23,666 nucleotides of DNA from Thioalkalivibrio sp. (GTDB lineage: Bacteria; Pseudomonadota; Gammaproteobacteria; Ectothiorhodospirales; Ectothiorhodospiraceae). The first letter of the stretch is position 1. Each line of letters begins with the position of its first letter. The DNA is taken from NCBI GenBank assembly GCA_007136145.1, contig SLHN01000103.1, forward strand, positions 1 to 23,666. Direction: 5' to 3'. Position numbers and translations under genes: made by a program. This document shows positions 16,206-23,656 of the stretch, in pieces. The notes under the pieces are model-generated. The model was not told the DNA's origin. It did not search any database and saw only the letters and a program-made list of their open reading frames with translations.

Positions 16206-16868
16206 TCATGCGGATCCAGGATGACCGCTTTCAGAATGGTGACACGGTATATCCTGGGCGATCATTATGGACCGGCTTTGCGGCAGCCATCCGCCGGTAT
16301 GCTTGATGACTTCCAGACGCAGGTGGTCTGTGGTGCCCTGCCAGCGGATGCGCAGTTGAGCTGGAGAAGGCTGTTGCGACGCCGAGGGCTGGCGATACAG
16401 AAAAACGCAGGCGTCGCCGCTACCGGCAGCGAGGCGCAGTCGTCGCAGCAAGGTGGTATTCGGGTCGCGCAGCCAGGCGAGCAAAGCACCGGTTCCAGGC
16501 TGGCGCAGCATCTGCTCGCAACTCCAGACGACATCGTCTCCGGTGGTCGCTCGAATCATCAGTACCAGCGCCGGGTTTACCCCCAGCTGCCGCCAGCCAG
16601 GTATCCAGGGTGTGGCCGGGGGGGAAATCAGCACCACCCGTCGCTGCTCTCGGGTGCAGGCGGTCAGCACGGGCAGCAACATTCGGGTTTCTCCGGAGCC
16701 GAACGGCCCACCGATCAGCTCGGTCAGTTGTCCCCGTGGCCAGCCGCCACGCAACGCTGCGTCCAGTTGCGCAAAGCCGCTGGAGCGAACCGGAGTTGCT
16801 ACGGACGTGTCGGCCTCGCGACCGCGCCAGAGCCCGGGATGGGCGAGGAGTTCGTCCAACGCCGACAT
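16206..16868 (-). CDS. imuA: ImuA, translesion synthesis-associated RecA-like protein
   Basis: This 220-residue protein resembles ImuA, a RecA-fold accessory factor of the ImuA-ImuB-DnaE2 mutasome. FAQLDAALRGGWPRGQLTELIG and the loop GGPFGSGETRMLLP mirror the RecA-like core, but the Walker lysine is replaced (GSGET), as is usual for ImuA. HLRLEVIKHTGGWLPQ near the C-terminus is another landmark. It starts at ATG 16868, 145 bases after the lexA stop. It has no SOS box of its own that I could see, so it is probably read from the lexA promoter. Confidence 0.82.
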   Translation of the reverse strand: MSALDELLAHPGLWRGREADTSVATPVRSSGFAQLDAALRGGWPRGQLTELIGGPFGSGETRMLLPVLTACTREQRRVVLISPPATPWIPGWRQLGVNPALVLMIRATTGDDVVWSCEQMLRQPGTGALLAWLRDPNTTLLRRLRLAAGSGDACVFLYRQPSASQQPSPAQLRIRWQGTTDHLRLEVIKHTGGWLPQSRSIMIAQDIPCHHSESGHPGSA

Positions 16869-16871
16869 GAC

Positions 16872-16985
16872 TCAGGGCCCCGGGTTATCGGGAAACAGCA
16901 TCCATGCGCTTGGCGTGATCGAACCGTGGGGGAGGCTGCCGGGGCAGAGAGACAGCCGCGCTTTCAGCGGTGGGAAGGTTCGCAT
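16872..16985 (-). CDS. Possible 37-aa small ORF between lexA and imuA (doubtful)
   Basis: In the 145-base gap after lexA there is an ORF from ATG 16985 to a TGA three bases before the imuA ATG. The product would begin MRTFPPLKARLSLCPG. In Pseudomonas and relatives this slot holds the division inhibitor sulA, but the peptide shows no SulA features I recognise and has no clear Shine-Dalgarno. It is listed because it fills the gap and abuts imuA. It may be chance. Confidence 0.15.
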   Translation of the reverse strand: MRTFPPLKARLSLCPGSLPHGSITPSAWMLFPDNPGP

Positions 16986-17013
16986 GATGTCCGGACTCCA
17001 TCCGCCTTCGGAC

Positions 17014-17622
17014 CTACTCTTCCAGCGCCCGCACTACACCCACACCGATGCCCTCGATAACCAGTTCCCGGCAATCCGGGCCGATCTCGATCGGGTTGTA
17101 ATCGGGGTTGGCCGGCAGCAGGCGAACCTGGTCGCCAGTGCGCTGGAAGTACTTCACCGTGACCTCGTCCTCGATACGGGCGACCACGATCTGGCCGTTA
17201 CGGGCCTCCGGGCTTTGCCTTACCGCGAGCAGATCGCCATCGAGGATCCCGGCATCGCGCATGCTGTCTCCCCGGACCCGCAAAAGGTAATCCGGATGCG
17301 GGTGGAACAACCGCGGATCGAGCCGGTAATGTTCCTCGACATGCTCGGTGGCGAGGATCGGCGCACCGGCGGCGACCCGGCCGATGAGGGGAACCCCCGG
17401 CGCCGGTCCGGGGCCGAAAGGGAGCCGGATTCCACGTGCACTACCGCTGATCAGATCGATTGCACCCTTGTGCGCGAGGGCGCGCAGGTGGCACTCGGCC
17501 GCATAAGGTGAGCGGAAGCCGAAGGCCTGGCAGATCTCCTCCCGGGTCGGGGCTGACCCCTGTTCCTGGATCTGCCCGCGGATGAAATCCAGGATCTCCT
17601 GTTGGCGCGCGGTGAGTTTCAT
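17014..17622 (-). CDS. lexA: LexA, SOS repressor and autoprotease
   Basis: At 202 residues it equals E. coli LexA in length. The winged-helix domain MKLTARQQEILDFI with PTREEICQAFGFRSPYAAECHL is followed by the self-cleavage site A85-G86 (GRVAAGAP), S120 (RGDSM) and K157 (VTVKYF), each one position from E. coli A84-G85, S119 and K156. It represses SOS genes until RecA filaments trigger autocleavage. ATG 17622 is chosen by homology. The frame extends upstream to 17688 through the operator, which is not credible as coding. It heads a lexA-imuA-imuB operon and has a perfect SOS box 26 bases upstream. Confidence 0.97.
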   Translation of the reverse strand: MKLTARQQEILDFIRGQIQEQGSAPTREEICQAFGFRSPYAAECHLRALAHKGAIDLISGSARGIRLPFGPGPAPGVPLIGRVAAGAPILATEHVEEHYRLDPRLFHPHPDYLLRVRGDSMRDAGILDGDLLAVRQSPEARNGQIVVARIEDEVTVKYFQRTGDQVRLLPANPDYNPIEIGPDCRELVIEGIGVGVVRALEE

Positions 17623-17647
17623 TGGCGGGGCCACCTTGGTAGCTATT

Positions 17648-17663
17648 CTGTTTATATATACAG
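17648..17663 (-). promoter_or_regulatory. SOS box (LexA operator) upstream of lexA
   Basis: The minus strand reads CTGTATATATAAACAG, which fits CTG-N10-CAG with an AT-rich alternating centre, as in gammaproteobacterial LexA boxes. It ends 26 bases before the lexA ATG. A TTGCAT (17688-17683) and TATACT (17667-17662) with a 15-base spacer could be the promoter it overlaps. It implies autoregulation of lexA and damage induction of imuA-imuB. Confidence 0.9.
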
Positions 17664-17931
17664 TATATCCGCGATCACCCCGATGCAAGGTGGTTGGTCA
17701 GTGTCGGTCCGGCTTCCTATCGGGTTAGCGTGAAAGAACCCGCGTAGGGTGCCGTGAGGCGTAGCCGAACCGCACCGATACCACGCTGGTCCTGGCTCCA
17801 GGGTCGCGGGTTTTGAGCGGTGCAATTCGCTGCGATCATTGACACCCTGCGCCTGGAATTTTCATGTTTCGGGGTAGATCCCGTCCGTGGATGACGGTGA
17901 GAGCAGCGTAACCCCGTTATTCGTCGTCGGA
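17664..17931. other. Gene-poor stretch between lexA promoter and ABC permease
   Basis: This 268-base region holds the upstream part of the lexA promoter and the 3' region of the ABC exporter. The only coding hint is a 40-codon minus-strand ORF (17839-17717, starting MIAANCTAQNPRPW) preceded by AGGGTG. It has weak third-position GC bias and no recognised family. No convincing terminator hairpin with a T-run was seen for the permease transcript. I assign no function. Confidence 0.3.
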
Positions 17932-18729
17932 TTAGCGGATCAGGCGGCGATGAATCAGCATGCTGGCGACGATAAATGCGATGACGCCATAGCTGGCGAT
18001 GACTGTCAGGTGCAGCGCGACCTGGGTTGGCCAGCTTCCGGTCATCAACGGGCGAACGATCTCCACCACATGCGCGAGAGGTAGCGACAGGGCCAGCGTC
18101 TGGACCCATTCGGGTAGTCCTTCGAGTGGAAAGAAAACTCCGGAAAGCAGCAACATGGGTGTCACGGCTAATGTGAAATAGTAGAGGAAGAAATCATAGC
18201 TCCGAGAGACTGCCGTGACGATCAGCGCCAGCGACCCGAAGGTGAATGCCGCCAGGAAGATCACCGGTAGCGCCAGTAGGGCGCGGACGTCGCTGACCAG
18301 ACCCAGCGTGGTTGCCACGATCAGGATGGCGACGGCGCTGGCGAAACCCTTGGTTGCGGCCCAGATGGCTTCCGCGAAGATGATGTCATCCAGGGTCAGT
18401 GGCGTGGCGAGCATGGCCAACCACGTATTCTGCTCGGCCATGCGGGTATAAGCTGAGTACATCCCTTCAAAACTCGCGGTAAACATCGCGCTGGAGCAGA
18501 TGATTCCGGAAGCGATGAACATCATGTAGCTCATGCCGTCCAGTTCGCCGACCAGTTGTCCGAACCCGTAGCCGAATGCCAGCAGATACAATACCGGCTC
18601 GCCAAAATTGCCAAGCAGCGAGGGCATCATCAGCTTGCGCCAGACGCGAAGGTTGCGCTGCCACACCGCGACGAAGCGAAAGCTGGGGCGTGGGAGGATG
18701 TGCCAGCGCATGCGTTTCGGATCATTCAC
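17932..18729 (-). CDS. ABC-2 type exporter permease, NodJ-like
   Basis: This 265-residue protein has six predicted hydrophobic helices. Its N-terminal RNLRVWRKLMMPSLLGNFGEPVLYLLAFGYG is typical of the NodJ/DrrB ABC-2 permeases, as are SGVFFPLEGLPEWVQ and LPLAHVVEIVRPL near the C-terminus. It forms the membrane channel for the ATPase encoded immediately upstream. The GTG start at 18729 overlaps the ATPase stop (GTGAATGA). The next in-frame ATG is at residue 7. The substrate is unknown. Rhizobial NodIJ exports lipo-chitooligosaccharide, but many non-symbiotic proteobacteria carry homologues of unknown cargo. Confidence 0.85.
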   Translation of the reverse strand: MNDPKRMRWHILPRPSFRFVAVWQRNLRVWRKLMMPSLLGNFGEPVLYLLAFGYGFGQLVGELDGMSYMMFIASGIICSSAMFTASFEGMYSAYTRMAEQNTWLAMLATPLTLDDIIFAEAIWAATKGFASAVAILIVATTLGLVSDVRALLALPVIFLAAFTFGSLALIVTAVSRSYDFFLYYFTLAVTPMLLLSGVFFPLEGLPEWVQTLALSLPLAHVVEIVRPLMTGSWPTQVALHLTVIASYGVIAFIVASMLIHRRLIR

Positions 18730-19675
18730 GCAGATCGTGGCCAGTCAGTTTCAGAAAAACATCCTCCAGGTTGGCCGCACGCAGAGTGTGCGCAAGTCCG
18801 GCGGATTCGAGTTCGGCACGTACCTCCGCCGGGTTCCTGGTGTAGATCAGCCAGGTGTCGGCAATTTCCAGCATGCGCGCCGGCAGAGTGGCAGGGTCGG
18901 CGATGAATTGCCGTGCCGAAGCCGCATTCAGACTGATGACCCAAGGCTCCACATGCGCCACGATCATCGCCTGCGGCGAATCACACGCGATGATGCGACC
19001 CGCGTCGATGATTGCGACACGGTCGCAGAGTTCCTGCGCTTCCTCCATGTAATGCGTCGTCAGCACCAGGGTGACACCGCGTTCGCGCAGCCGCCGCAGT
19101 TGCCGCCACAAATGGTGCCGCGCCTGTGGATCGAGGCCGGTGGTAGGCTCGTCAAGGATTACCAGGTCTGGTTGATTGATCAGCGCGCGTGCGAGCGTCA
19201 GACGCCGTTTCATGCCCCCGGAGAGGGTGTCGATGGTGGCATGCCGGCGGCTTTCGAGGTTTGCCAGGTCCAGCAGATCGTCAATGCGCTGTTTCAAGCC
19301 GGACCCCGATAGCCCAAAGTAGGAGGCGTAGGTGAGCAGGTTCTCCTCGACCGTGAAATCGATATCCAGGGTATCGAATTGCGGAACCACGCCCAGGCGT
19401 TCCCGTATTTCCCGTCCATGTACCTCAATTGGCAGCCCCAGTACCCTGACGGATCCCGAGTCAATGGGGGTCAGGCCCAGCAGCATTCGCAGTGCCGTGG
19501 TCTTCCCGGCGCCGTTGGGTCCCAGTAGTCCGAAGAACTCGCCACCCGATATCGACAGATCGATTCCATCGACCACCGGAATCCCGTCATAGATCTTGCG
19601 TAGTCCCCTGATCTCAATGGCTGGATCGCCATGTGTATGCGGGCGCATTGGCGTTTCGGGAGGGAGTCGGTTCAT
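18722..19675 (-). CDS. ABC transporter ATP-binding protein, NodI-like
   Basis: From ATG 19675 the product is 317 residues. Walker A GPNGAGKT is at 52-59, the Q-loop at Q99, the signature LSGGMKRRL from 151, Walker B LVILDEPTTGLD at 171-182, and a switch His in TTHYMEEAQ. The C-terminal approximately 80-residue extension after the ABC core is typical of NodI/CcmA-type exporters. Other in-frame starts at 19648 and 19756 are possible. 19675 was chosen because the family core begins about 18 residues later and the far upstream start would run toward the divergent trkA leader. It pairs with the permease by an eight-base overlap, so the two are translationally coupled. Confidence 0.85.
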   Translation of the reverse strand: MNRLPPETPMRPHTHGDPAIEIRGLRKIYDGIPVVDGIDLSISGGEFFGLLGPNGAGKTTALRMLLGLTPIDSGSVRVLGLPIEVHGREIRERLGVVPQFDTLDIDFTVEENLLTYASYFGLSGSGLKQRIDDLLDLANLESRRHATIDTLSGGMKRRLTLARALINQPDLVILDEPTTGLDPQARHHLWRQLRRLRERGVTLVLTTHYMEEAQELCDRVAIIDAGRIIACDSPQAMIVAHVEPWVISLNAASARQFIADPATLPARMLEIADTWLIYTRNPAEVRAELESAGLAHTLRAANLEDVFLKLTGHDLRE

Positions 19676-19812
19676 CGCGCGGAGAATTCCAGGGAGTTGG
19701 CGGTGGCCGTGGGTACGTCCAGGAAGTAGCATACGGGACAGCCGGTCCGGCATCATTATTCCCGGCAGCCATGCATTCGCGTGGGTCGCCGGGACGCAAG
19801 CGCAAGGTTTTC

Positions 19813-21192
19813 ATGAAGAAGATCATCATCCTCGGTGCCGGACAGGTTGGTCATTCGCTGGCGGAAGCCCTGAGTGCCGATGGGCACGAGATCACGGTCG
19901 TCGATCAACACAGGGAACGGCTTCAGGTGTTGAAGGCCGATCTGGGTGTCAATGTGCTGGTGGGCTCCGCTGCCCATCCCCCGGTTCTTGAAGCGGCGGG
20001 CGCGCGCGATGCGGCGATGCTCATTGCCGTAACCGACTCGGACGAAGTCAACATGATGGCTTGTCAGGTTGCTGCCACGCTGTTCAATGTGGAGACCCGA
20101 ATCGCGCGCGCACGCGCACGCGATTACCACGATCATCCGCGCCTGTTCGCGCGTGACGCGGTACCGGTGGACATGCTGATTTCGCCAGAGGAGATCGTGA
20201 CCAGCCAGATTCATCGGCTGATCGAGCATCCGGGCGCACTGCAAGTCCTCGACTTCGCCGCTGGCAAGGTTTCCCTGGTGGGTGTGCGAGCCTACCACGG
20301 CGGTCCTTTGGTTGGCCGCGAGTTGCGGAATCTGAGGAGGATTCGGCCTGGGTTTCAGACTCGCGTCGCGGCAATCTTCCGCCGCGACCGCTCCGTGGTG
20401 CCGGATGGTGACACGGTGATCGAGGCGGATGACGAGGTTTTCTTCGTATCGGCGCGCAGGAATATCCGGGCCGTCACCGCCGAACTGCGTCACCTCGAGC
20501 GTGCGTATCACCGGGTCATTATCGCGGGTGGCGGGAACATCGGCCGGCGTCTGGCCGAGACCCTTGCCGATCGCTATCGGGTGAAGGTGATAGAGCGCGA
20601 TCCTGCGCGCGCCCGAATTCTGGCCAGTCAGCTTCCGAGTGATGTACTGGTTCTCGAAGGTGACGGCGCCGATGACCGCTTTCTCCAGGAGATCGACATA
20701 GCCCATGCGGATGTCCTGTGCGCGGTCACGGACGATGATCAGTCCAATATCTTCGCGGGCATGTTGGCCAAGCGTTGCGGCGTGCGCAAGGTGATTTCCC
20801 TGATCAACCGGCCCAGCTACGTCGATCTGGTGCAGAGTGGTACCATCGATATTGCGATTTCCCCACAATTGGCCACTGTCGGCGCGCTGCTGGCACGTGT
20901 GCGCGAAGGGGGGACCGCAACCGTTCACACCCTGCGCCGTGGTGCCGCCGAGGCCATAGAGACGGTGGTACACGGGGACTCGCGCACCTCGCGGGTGGTC
21001 GATCGTCGTATCGATGAACTGGATCTGCCGGAAGGAATCAGTATCGGGGCACTGGTCAGGGATGAGGAAGTAATCATTCCACATCACGACACAATCATTC
21101 ACGCCGGCGACCATGCGATCCTGTTCCTGACCGACCGTTCCATGGTGGCCTTCGTCCAGCGGTTGTTTCAGCCCAGTCCCCTGTTCTTCTGA
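19813..21192 (+). CDS. trkA: Trk system potassium uptake protein TrkA
   Basis: At 459 residues (458 in E. coli) this peripheral NAD(H)/nucleotide-binding protein gates TrkH. It contains two RCK units. The first Rossmann motif is GAGQVG (8-13) followed by the acidic strand end VVDQ. The second is GGGNIG (239-244) followed by VIERD. Each is followed by a TrkA-C domain (KVSLVGVRAYHGGPLVG and PEGISIGALVRDEEV). ATG 19813 is chosen by homology. The open frame runs back to 19633 but is not family-like. It is divergent from the ABC exporter and is followed by trkH after 52 bases. Confidence 0.96.
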   Translation: MKKIIILGAGQVGHSLAEALSADGHEITVVDQHRERLQVLKADLGVNVLVGSAAHPPVLEAAGARDAAMLIAVTDSDEVNMMACQVAATLFNVETRIARARARDYHDHPRLFARDAVPVDMLISPEEIVTSQIHRLIEHPGALQVLDFAAGKVSLVGVRAYHGGPLVGRELRNLRRIRPGFQTRVAAIFRRDRSVVPDGDTVIEADDEVFFVSARRNIRAVTAELRHLERAYHRVIIAGGGNIGRRLAETLADRYRVKVIERDPARARILASQLPSDVLVLEGDGADDRFLQEIDIAHADVLCAVTDDDQSNIFAGMLAKRCGVRKVISLINRPSYVDLVQSGTIDIAISPQLATVGALLARVREGGTATVHTLRRGAAEAIETVVHGDSRTSRVVDRRIDELDLPEGISIGALVRDEEVIIPHHDTIIHAGDHAILFLTDRSMVAFVQRLFQPSPLFF

Positions 21193-21244
21193 ACCCCATG
21201 CCTATCAGAACGACCGGAATCGCCGACAACGGGATCATGCGCCG

Positions 21245-22699
21245 ATGTTCCAGTTAACCGCCACCCTGCGTCTGTTGGGAATCCTGGTTACGTTGTTCAG
21301 CCTGACCATGCTGCCGCCAGCACTGGTCGGCTGGATCTACGACGAATCCAGCCGCTGGGTATTCCTGCAGGCATTCGGGCTTCTGCTGGGGGCCGGCTTA
21401 CTGATCTGGGCCGCGTTCTTTCCGTTCCGCGCCGATCTCCAGGTGCGCGACGGGTTCGTCGTCGTGGTGATGTTCTGGCTGGTGTTGGGGGTCTTCGGGG
21501 CACTGCCGTTGTATCTGGACCCCGCGCTTCATATTTCAGTGACCGATGCGGTGTTCGAGTCCATGTCCGGGTTGACCACCACCGGAGCAACAGTGATCGT
21601 GGGACTTGATGACCTGCCACGCGCGGTACTCTGGTATCGCCAGCAACTGCAGTGGCTTGGTGGCATGGGGATCATCGTGCTGGCCGTGGCCATTCTCCCG
21701 TTGCTTGGCATCGGAGGCATGCAGTTGTTTCGTGCCGAGATGCCGGGTCCGATGAAGGATACCAAGCTCGCTCCACGCATTGCCGAGACGGCGCGCAATC
21801 TCTGGTTCGTATACGTGGGTCTCACCGCCGCTTGCGCATTGGCTTACTGGATCGCGGGCATGGAAGTCTTCGACGCGATAGCGCATTCGTTTACCACTGT
21901 CGCGATCGGTGGATTCTCGACCCACGACGCGAGCATCGGCCATTTCAACAGTGCGGCGATCGAATCTGTCGCGGTCGTGTTCATGCTCCTTGGGGGAATG
22001 AACTTTGCATTACATTTTATTGTTTTTACTAGGGCTAGTTTTGCACCTTACCGGCGGGATGAGGAGGTTCGGCTCTATCTGGTATTGCTGGGTTCGGGGT
22101 CGGCAATCGCGATTGTCTACCTTATGTATGCCGGCGTGACGGGGAGTGTCTCGGAGGCGGTCCGTTGGGGGATCTTCCATGCCGTGTCCATCGGTACCAC
22201 GACCGGATACGCGACGACGGATTTCTACCTCTGGCCAGGTTTCTTGCCATTGATGCTGGTTTTTCTCTCCTTCGTCGGTGGCTGTACCGCATCGACCGGT
22301 GGGGGGATGAAGGTCATCCGGGTATTGCTGCTTGGAAAGCAGGGGTTGCGTGAGATCCAGCGCCTGATTCATCCCCACGCCCATATCACGGTCAAAGTGA
22401 ATGAAAAGGTGATGCCCAATCGGGTGGTCGAGGCGGTCTGGGGATTCATGGCCGCGTATATCCTGGTGTTTGCCGTGATGGTGCTGCTGCTGATGGCCTC
22501 CGGCCTCGATCAGGTGACTTCGTTCTCCGCGGTTGCGGGTACATTGAACAACCTCGGTCCCGGGCTCGGCGAGGTTGGTCCGAATTACTCAGGTATCAAT
22601 GACTTCAGTAAATGGGTTCTCGTGTTTTCGATGCTTCTGGGGCGGTTGGAAATCTTCACCGTTCTCGTGCTGCTCTCACCCGCTTTCTGGCGGCGCTGA
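21245..22699 (+). CDS. trkH: Trk system potassium uptake protein TrkH
   Basis: At 484 residues (483 in E. coli) this inner-membrane K+ transporter has four M1-P-M2 repeats. The filter loops are visible: TTTGATV (111-117), TVAIGGFSTHD (218-228), GTTTGYAT (317-324) and TLNNLGPG (433-440). Conserved GLTTTGATV and FVGGCTASTGGGMKVIR (343-359) also fit. Residues 254-268 are encoded by a run of A/T-ending codons quite unlike the rest of the gene, although the protein sequence itself looks normal for the family. It pairs with trkA immediately upstream. Confidence 0.96.
   Translation: MFQLTATLRLLGILVTLFSLTMLPPALVGWIYDESSRWVFLQAFGLLLGAGLLIWAAFFPFRADLQVRDGFVVVVMFWLVLGVFGALPLYLDPALHISVTDAVFESMSGLTTTGATVIVGLDDLPRAVLWYRQQLQWLGGMGIIVLAVAILPLLGIGGMQLFRAEMPGPMKDTKLAPRIAETARNLWFVYVGLTAACALAYWIAGMEVFDAIAHSFTTVAIGGFSTHDASIGHFNSAAIESVAVVFMLLGGMNFALHFIVFTRASFAPYRRDEEVRLYLVLLGSGSAIAIVYLMYAGVTGSVSEAVRWGIFHAVSIGTTTGYATTDFYLWPGFLPLMLVFLSFVGGCTASTGGGMKVIRVLLLGKQGLREIQRLIHPHAHITVKVNEKVMPNRVVEAVWGFMAAYILVFAVMVLLLMASGLDQVTSFSAVAGTLNNLGPGLGEVGPNYSGINDFSKWVLVFSMLLGRLEIFTVLVLLSPAFWRR
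22004..22048 (+). other. AT-rich rare-codon island inside trkH
   Basis: Fifteen consecutive codons (residues 254-268) contain 14 that end in A or T, and the remaining one is AGG. GC here is 14 of 45 bases (about 31 percent). The flanking codons return at once to the G/C-ending pattern. Confidence 0.75.
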
Positions 22700-22780
22700 T
22701 GTTGTTCCGGATGCTGTGTGGCATGGGTATGCTAACGTTCCGGTCCAGTCACCGTTCAATCCAACCCTGATGAAACGCCC

Positions 22781-23644
22781 ATGTTCACCTATATCGATCC
22801 GTCGGTCCGAACCCGATTGCTGGCCCAGGGCAAGTTGACGCGGATCAACGCCGCGGGCGTAGTCATCGATGCCACGTCGGCCGATGTTCCGGCCGAGCCC
22901 GCGTTGGAGATTCTCGGCCCGATTCCGATGCCTGTCGCGCTGTCCGAGGAGCCGCTGACCGTGCAATGGTACGCCTTTGTCCGTCGTACGGAACTGGCCC
23001 GCGTCGATGAACTAGCCGCCGAACTGCGGGAGCAGGGGGGGCAACATCTGTTCGCGTCCCTGACATCGTCCATGGCGGTCAACAGCCTGCTGGTGATCGG
23101 TGATCCCGACCCGTCTCGCGAACCGCTGGTCCGGGTTCACTCGAACTGCCTTACCGGCGATGTATTCGGTTCCAAGCGCTGTGACTGTGGTCCGCAACTG
23201 GCCGCCGCCGTACGGCAGATCCAGAGCGACCCGGCGGGTGGGTATCTGGTTTACATGGCCGGGCACGAGGGCCGCGGGATAGGTCTCTGGGCGAAGGCTG
23301 CGACCTATCTGTTGCAGGATGCGGATGGCCAGATCCTCGAAGGTCACTCGATCTCGGCTGGCCTTGATTACCCCGGAATCGGGCCGGAACATGCCTGGCT
23401 GAAGGATATGGGGCGCGTGGAATACGTCTCTATCACGGATGACGAGGCGCTGAGCGCGTTTCAGACCTGCTGTGCGCTGGAGGGAATCATCCCCGCATTG
23501 GAGCCCAGCCACGCGCTTGCCCATGTCCTCAAGATCGCGCCAGACCTTCCCGCAGACCATCTGCTGATCATGAACATGTGCGGGCGGGGCGATAAGGATA
23601 TCTTCACAGTGGCCCAGCATCTGGGTGTCGAAATAGGGTCATAA
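22781..23644 (+). CDS. Chimeric ORF: GTP cyclohydrolase II-like N-terminus joined to TrpB C-terminus
   Basis: This 287-residue ORF joins two unrelated enzymes. Residues about 60-175 are RibA-like: VRVHSNCLTGDVF, RCDCGPQL and EGRGIGL, with zinc cysteines C123, C134 and C136 spaced as in E. coli RibA C54, C65 and C67. From about T175 the sequence is tryptophan synthase beta C-terminus: DGQILEGHSISAGLDYPGIG, EYVSITDDEAL, GIIPALEPSHALAH and GRGDKDIFTV. The switch lies in TYLLQD (175-180, 23303-23320), similar in both families. RibA residues equivalent to D126 and R128 are gone, as are the TrpB PLP lysine and its N-terminal three quarters, so neither activity is expected. C267 sits where E. coli TrpB has S377. 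The first 60 residues are not assigned. A real fusion, a recombinant pseudogene or an assembly artefact are all possible. Confidence 0.85.
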   Translation: MFTYIDPSVRTRLLAQGKLTRINAAGVVIDATSADVPAEPALEILGPIPMPVALSEEPLTVQWYAFVRRTELARVDELAAELREQGGQHLFASLTSSMAVNSLLVIGDPDPSREPLVRVHSNCLTGDVFGSKRCDCGPQLAAAVRQIQSDPAGGYLVYMAGHEGRGIGLWAKAATYLLQDADGQILEGHSISAGLDYPGIGPEHAWLKDMGRVEYVSITDDEALSAFQTCCALEGIIPALEPSHALAHVLKIAPDLPADHLLIMNMCGRGDKDIFTVAQHLGVEIGS

Positions 23645-23656
23645 ACTTCAGTTTAT
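23641..23656. repeat. Short inverted repeat over the stop of the last ORF
   Basis: ATAAACT (23641-23647) and AGTTTAT (23650-23656) are perfect inverted arms separated by two bases, and the TAA stop lies within the left arm. It is AT-rich without a T-run and the two-base loop is too tight for a usual terminator. It could be part of an operator for the next gene, which lies outside the window. Confidence 0.3.

Noticed and set aside
16920..16990. Possible SOS box before imuA (CTG and CAG triplets in the spacer)
   Set aside because: The spacings between CTG and CAG do not give N10 and the centre is GC-rich. imuA is more likely transcribed from the lexA promoter.
16083..17511. Long plus-strand frames opposite imuA and lexA
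   Set aside because: ImuA and LexA on the minus strand are supported by motifs and lengths. The plus frames lack any family features.
17769..17843. GCACCG ... CGGTGC inverted arms as a terminator for the ABC permease
   Set aside because: The arms are short and about 60 bases apart, with no T-run on the transcribed strand.
19756..21114. 452-codon minus-strand open frame opposite trkA
   Set aside because: TrkA on the plus strand accounts for the region with both Rossmann motifs. The antisense frame shows no recognisable domain.
22004..22048. AT-rich patch in trkH as an inserted mobile fragment
   Set aside because: The encoded residues fit TrkH without a length change or target duplication, so it is not an insertion.
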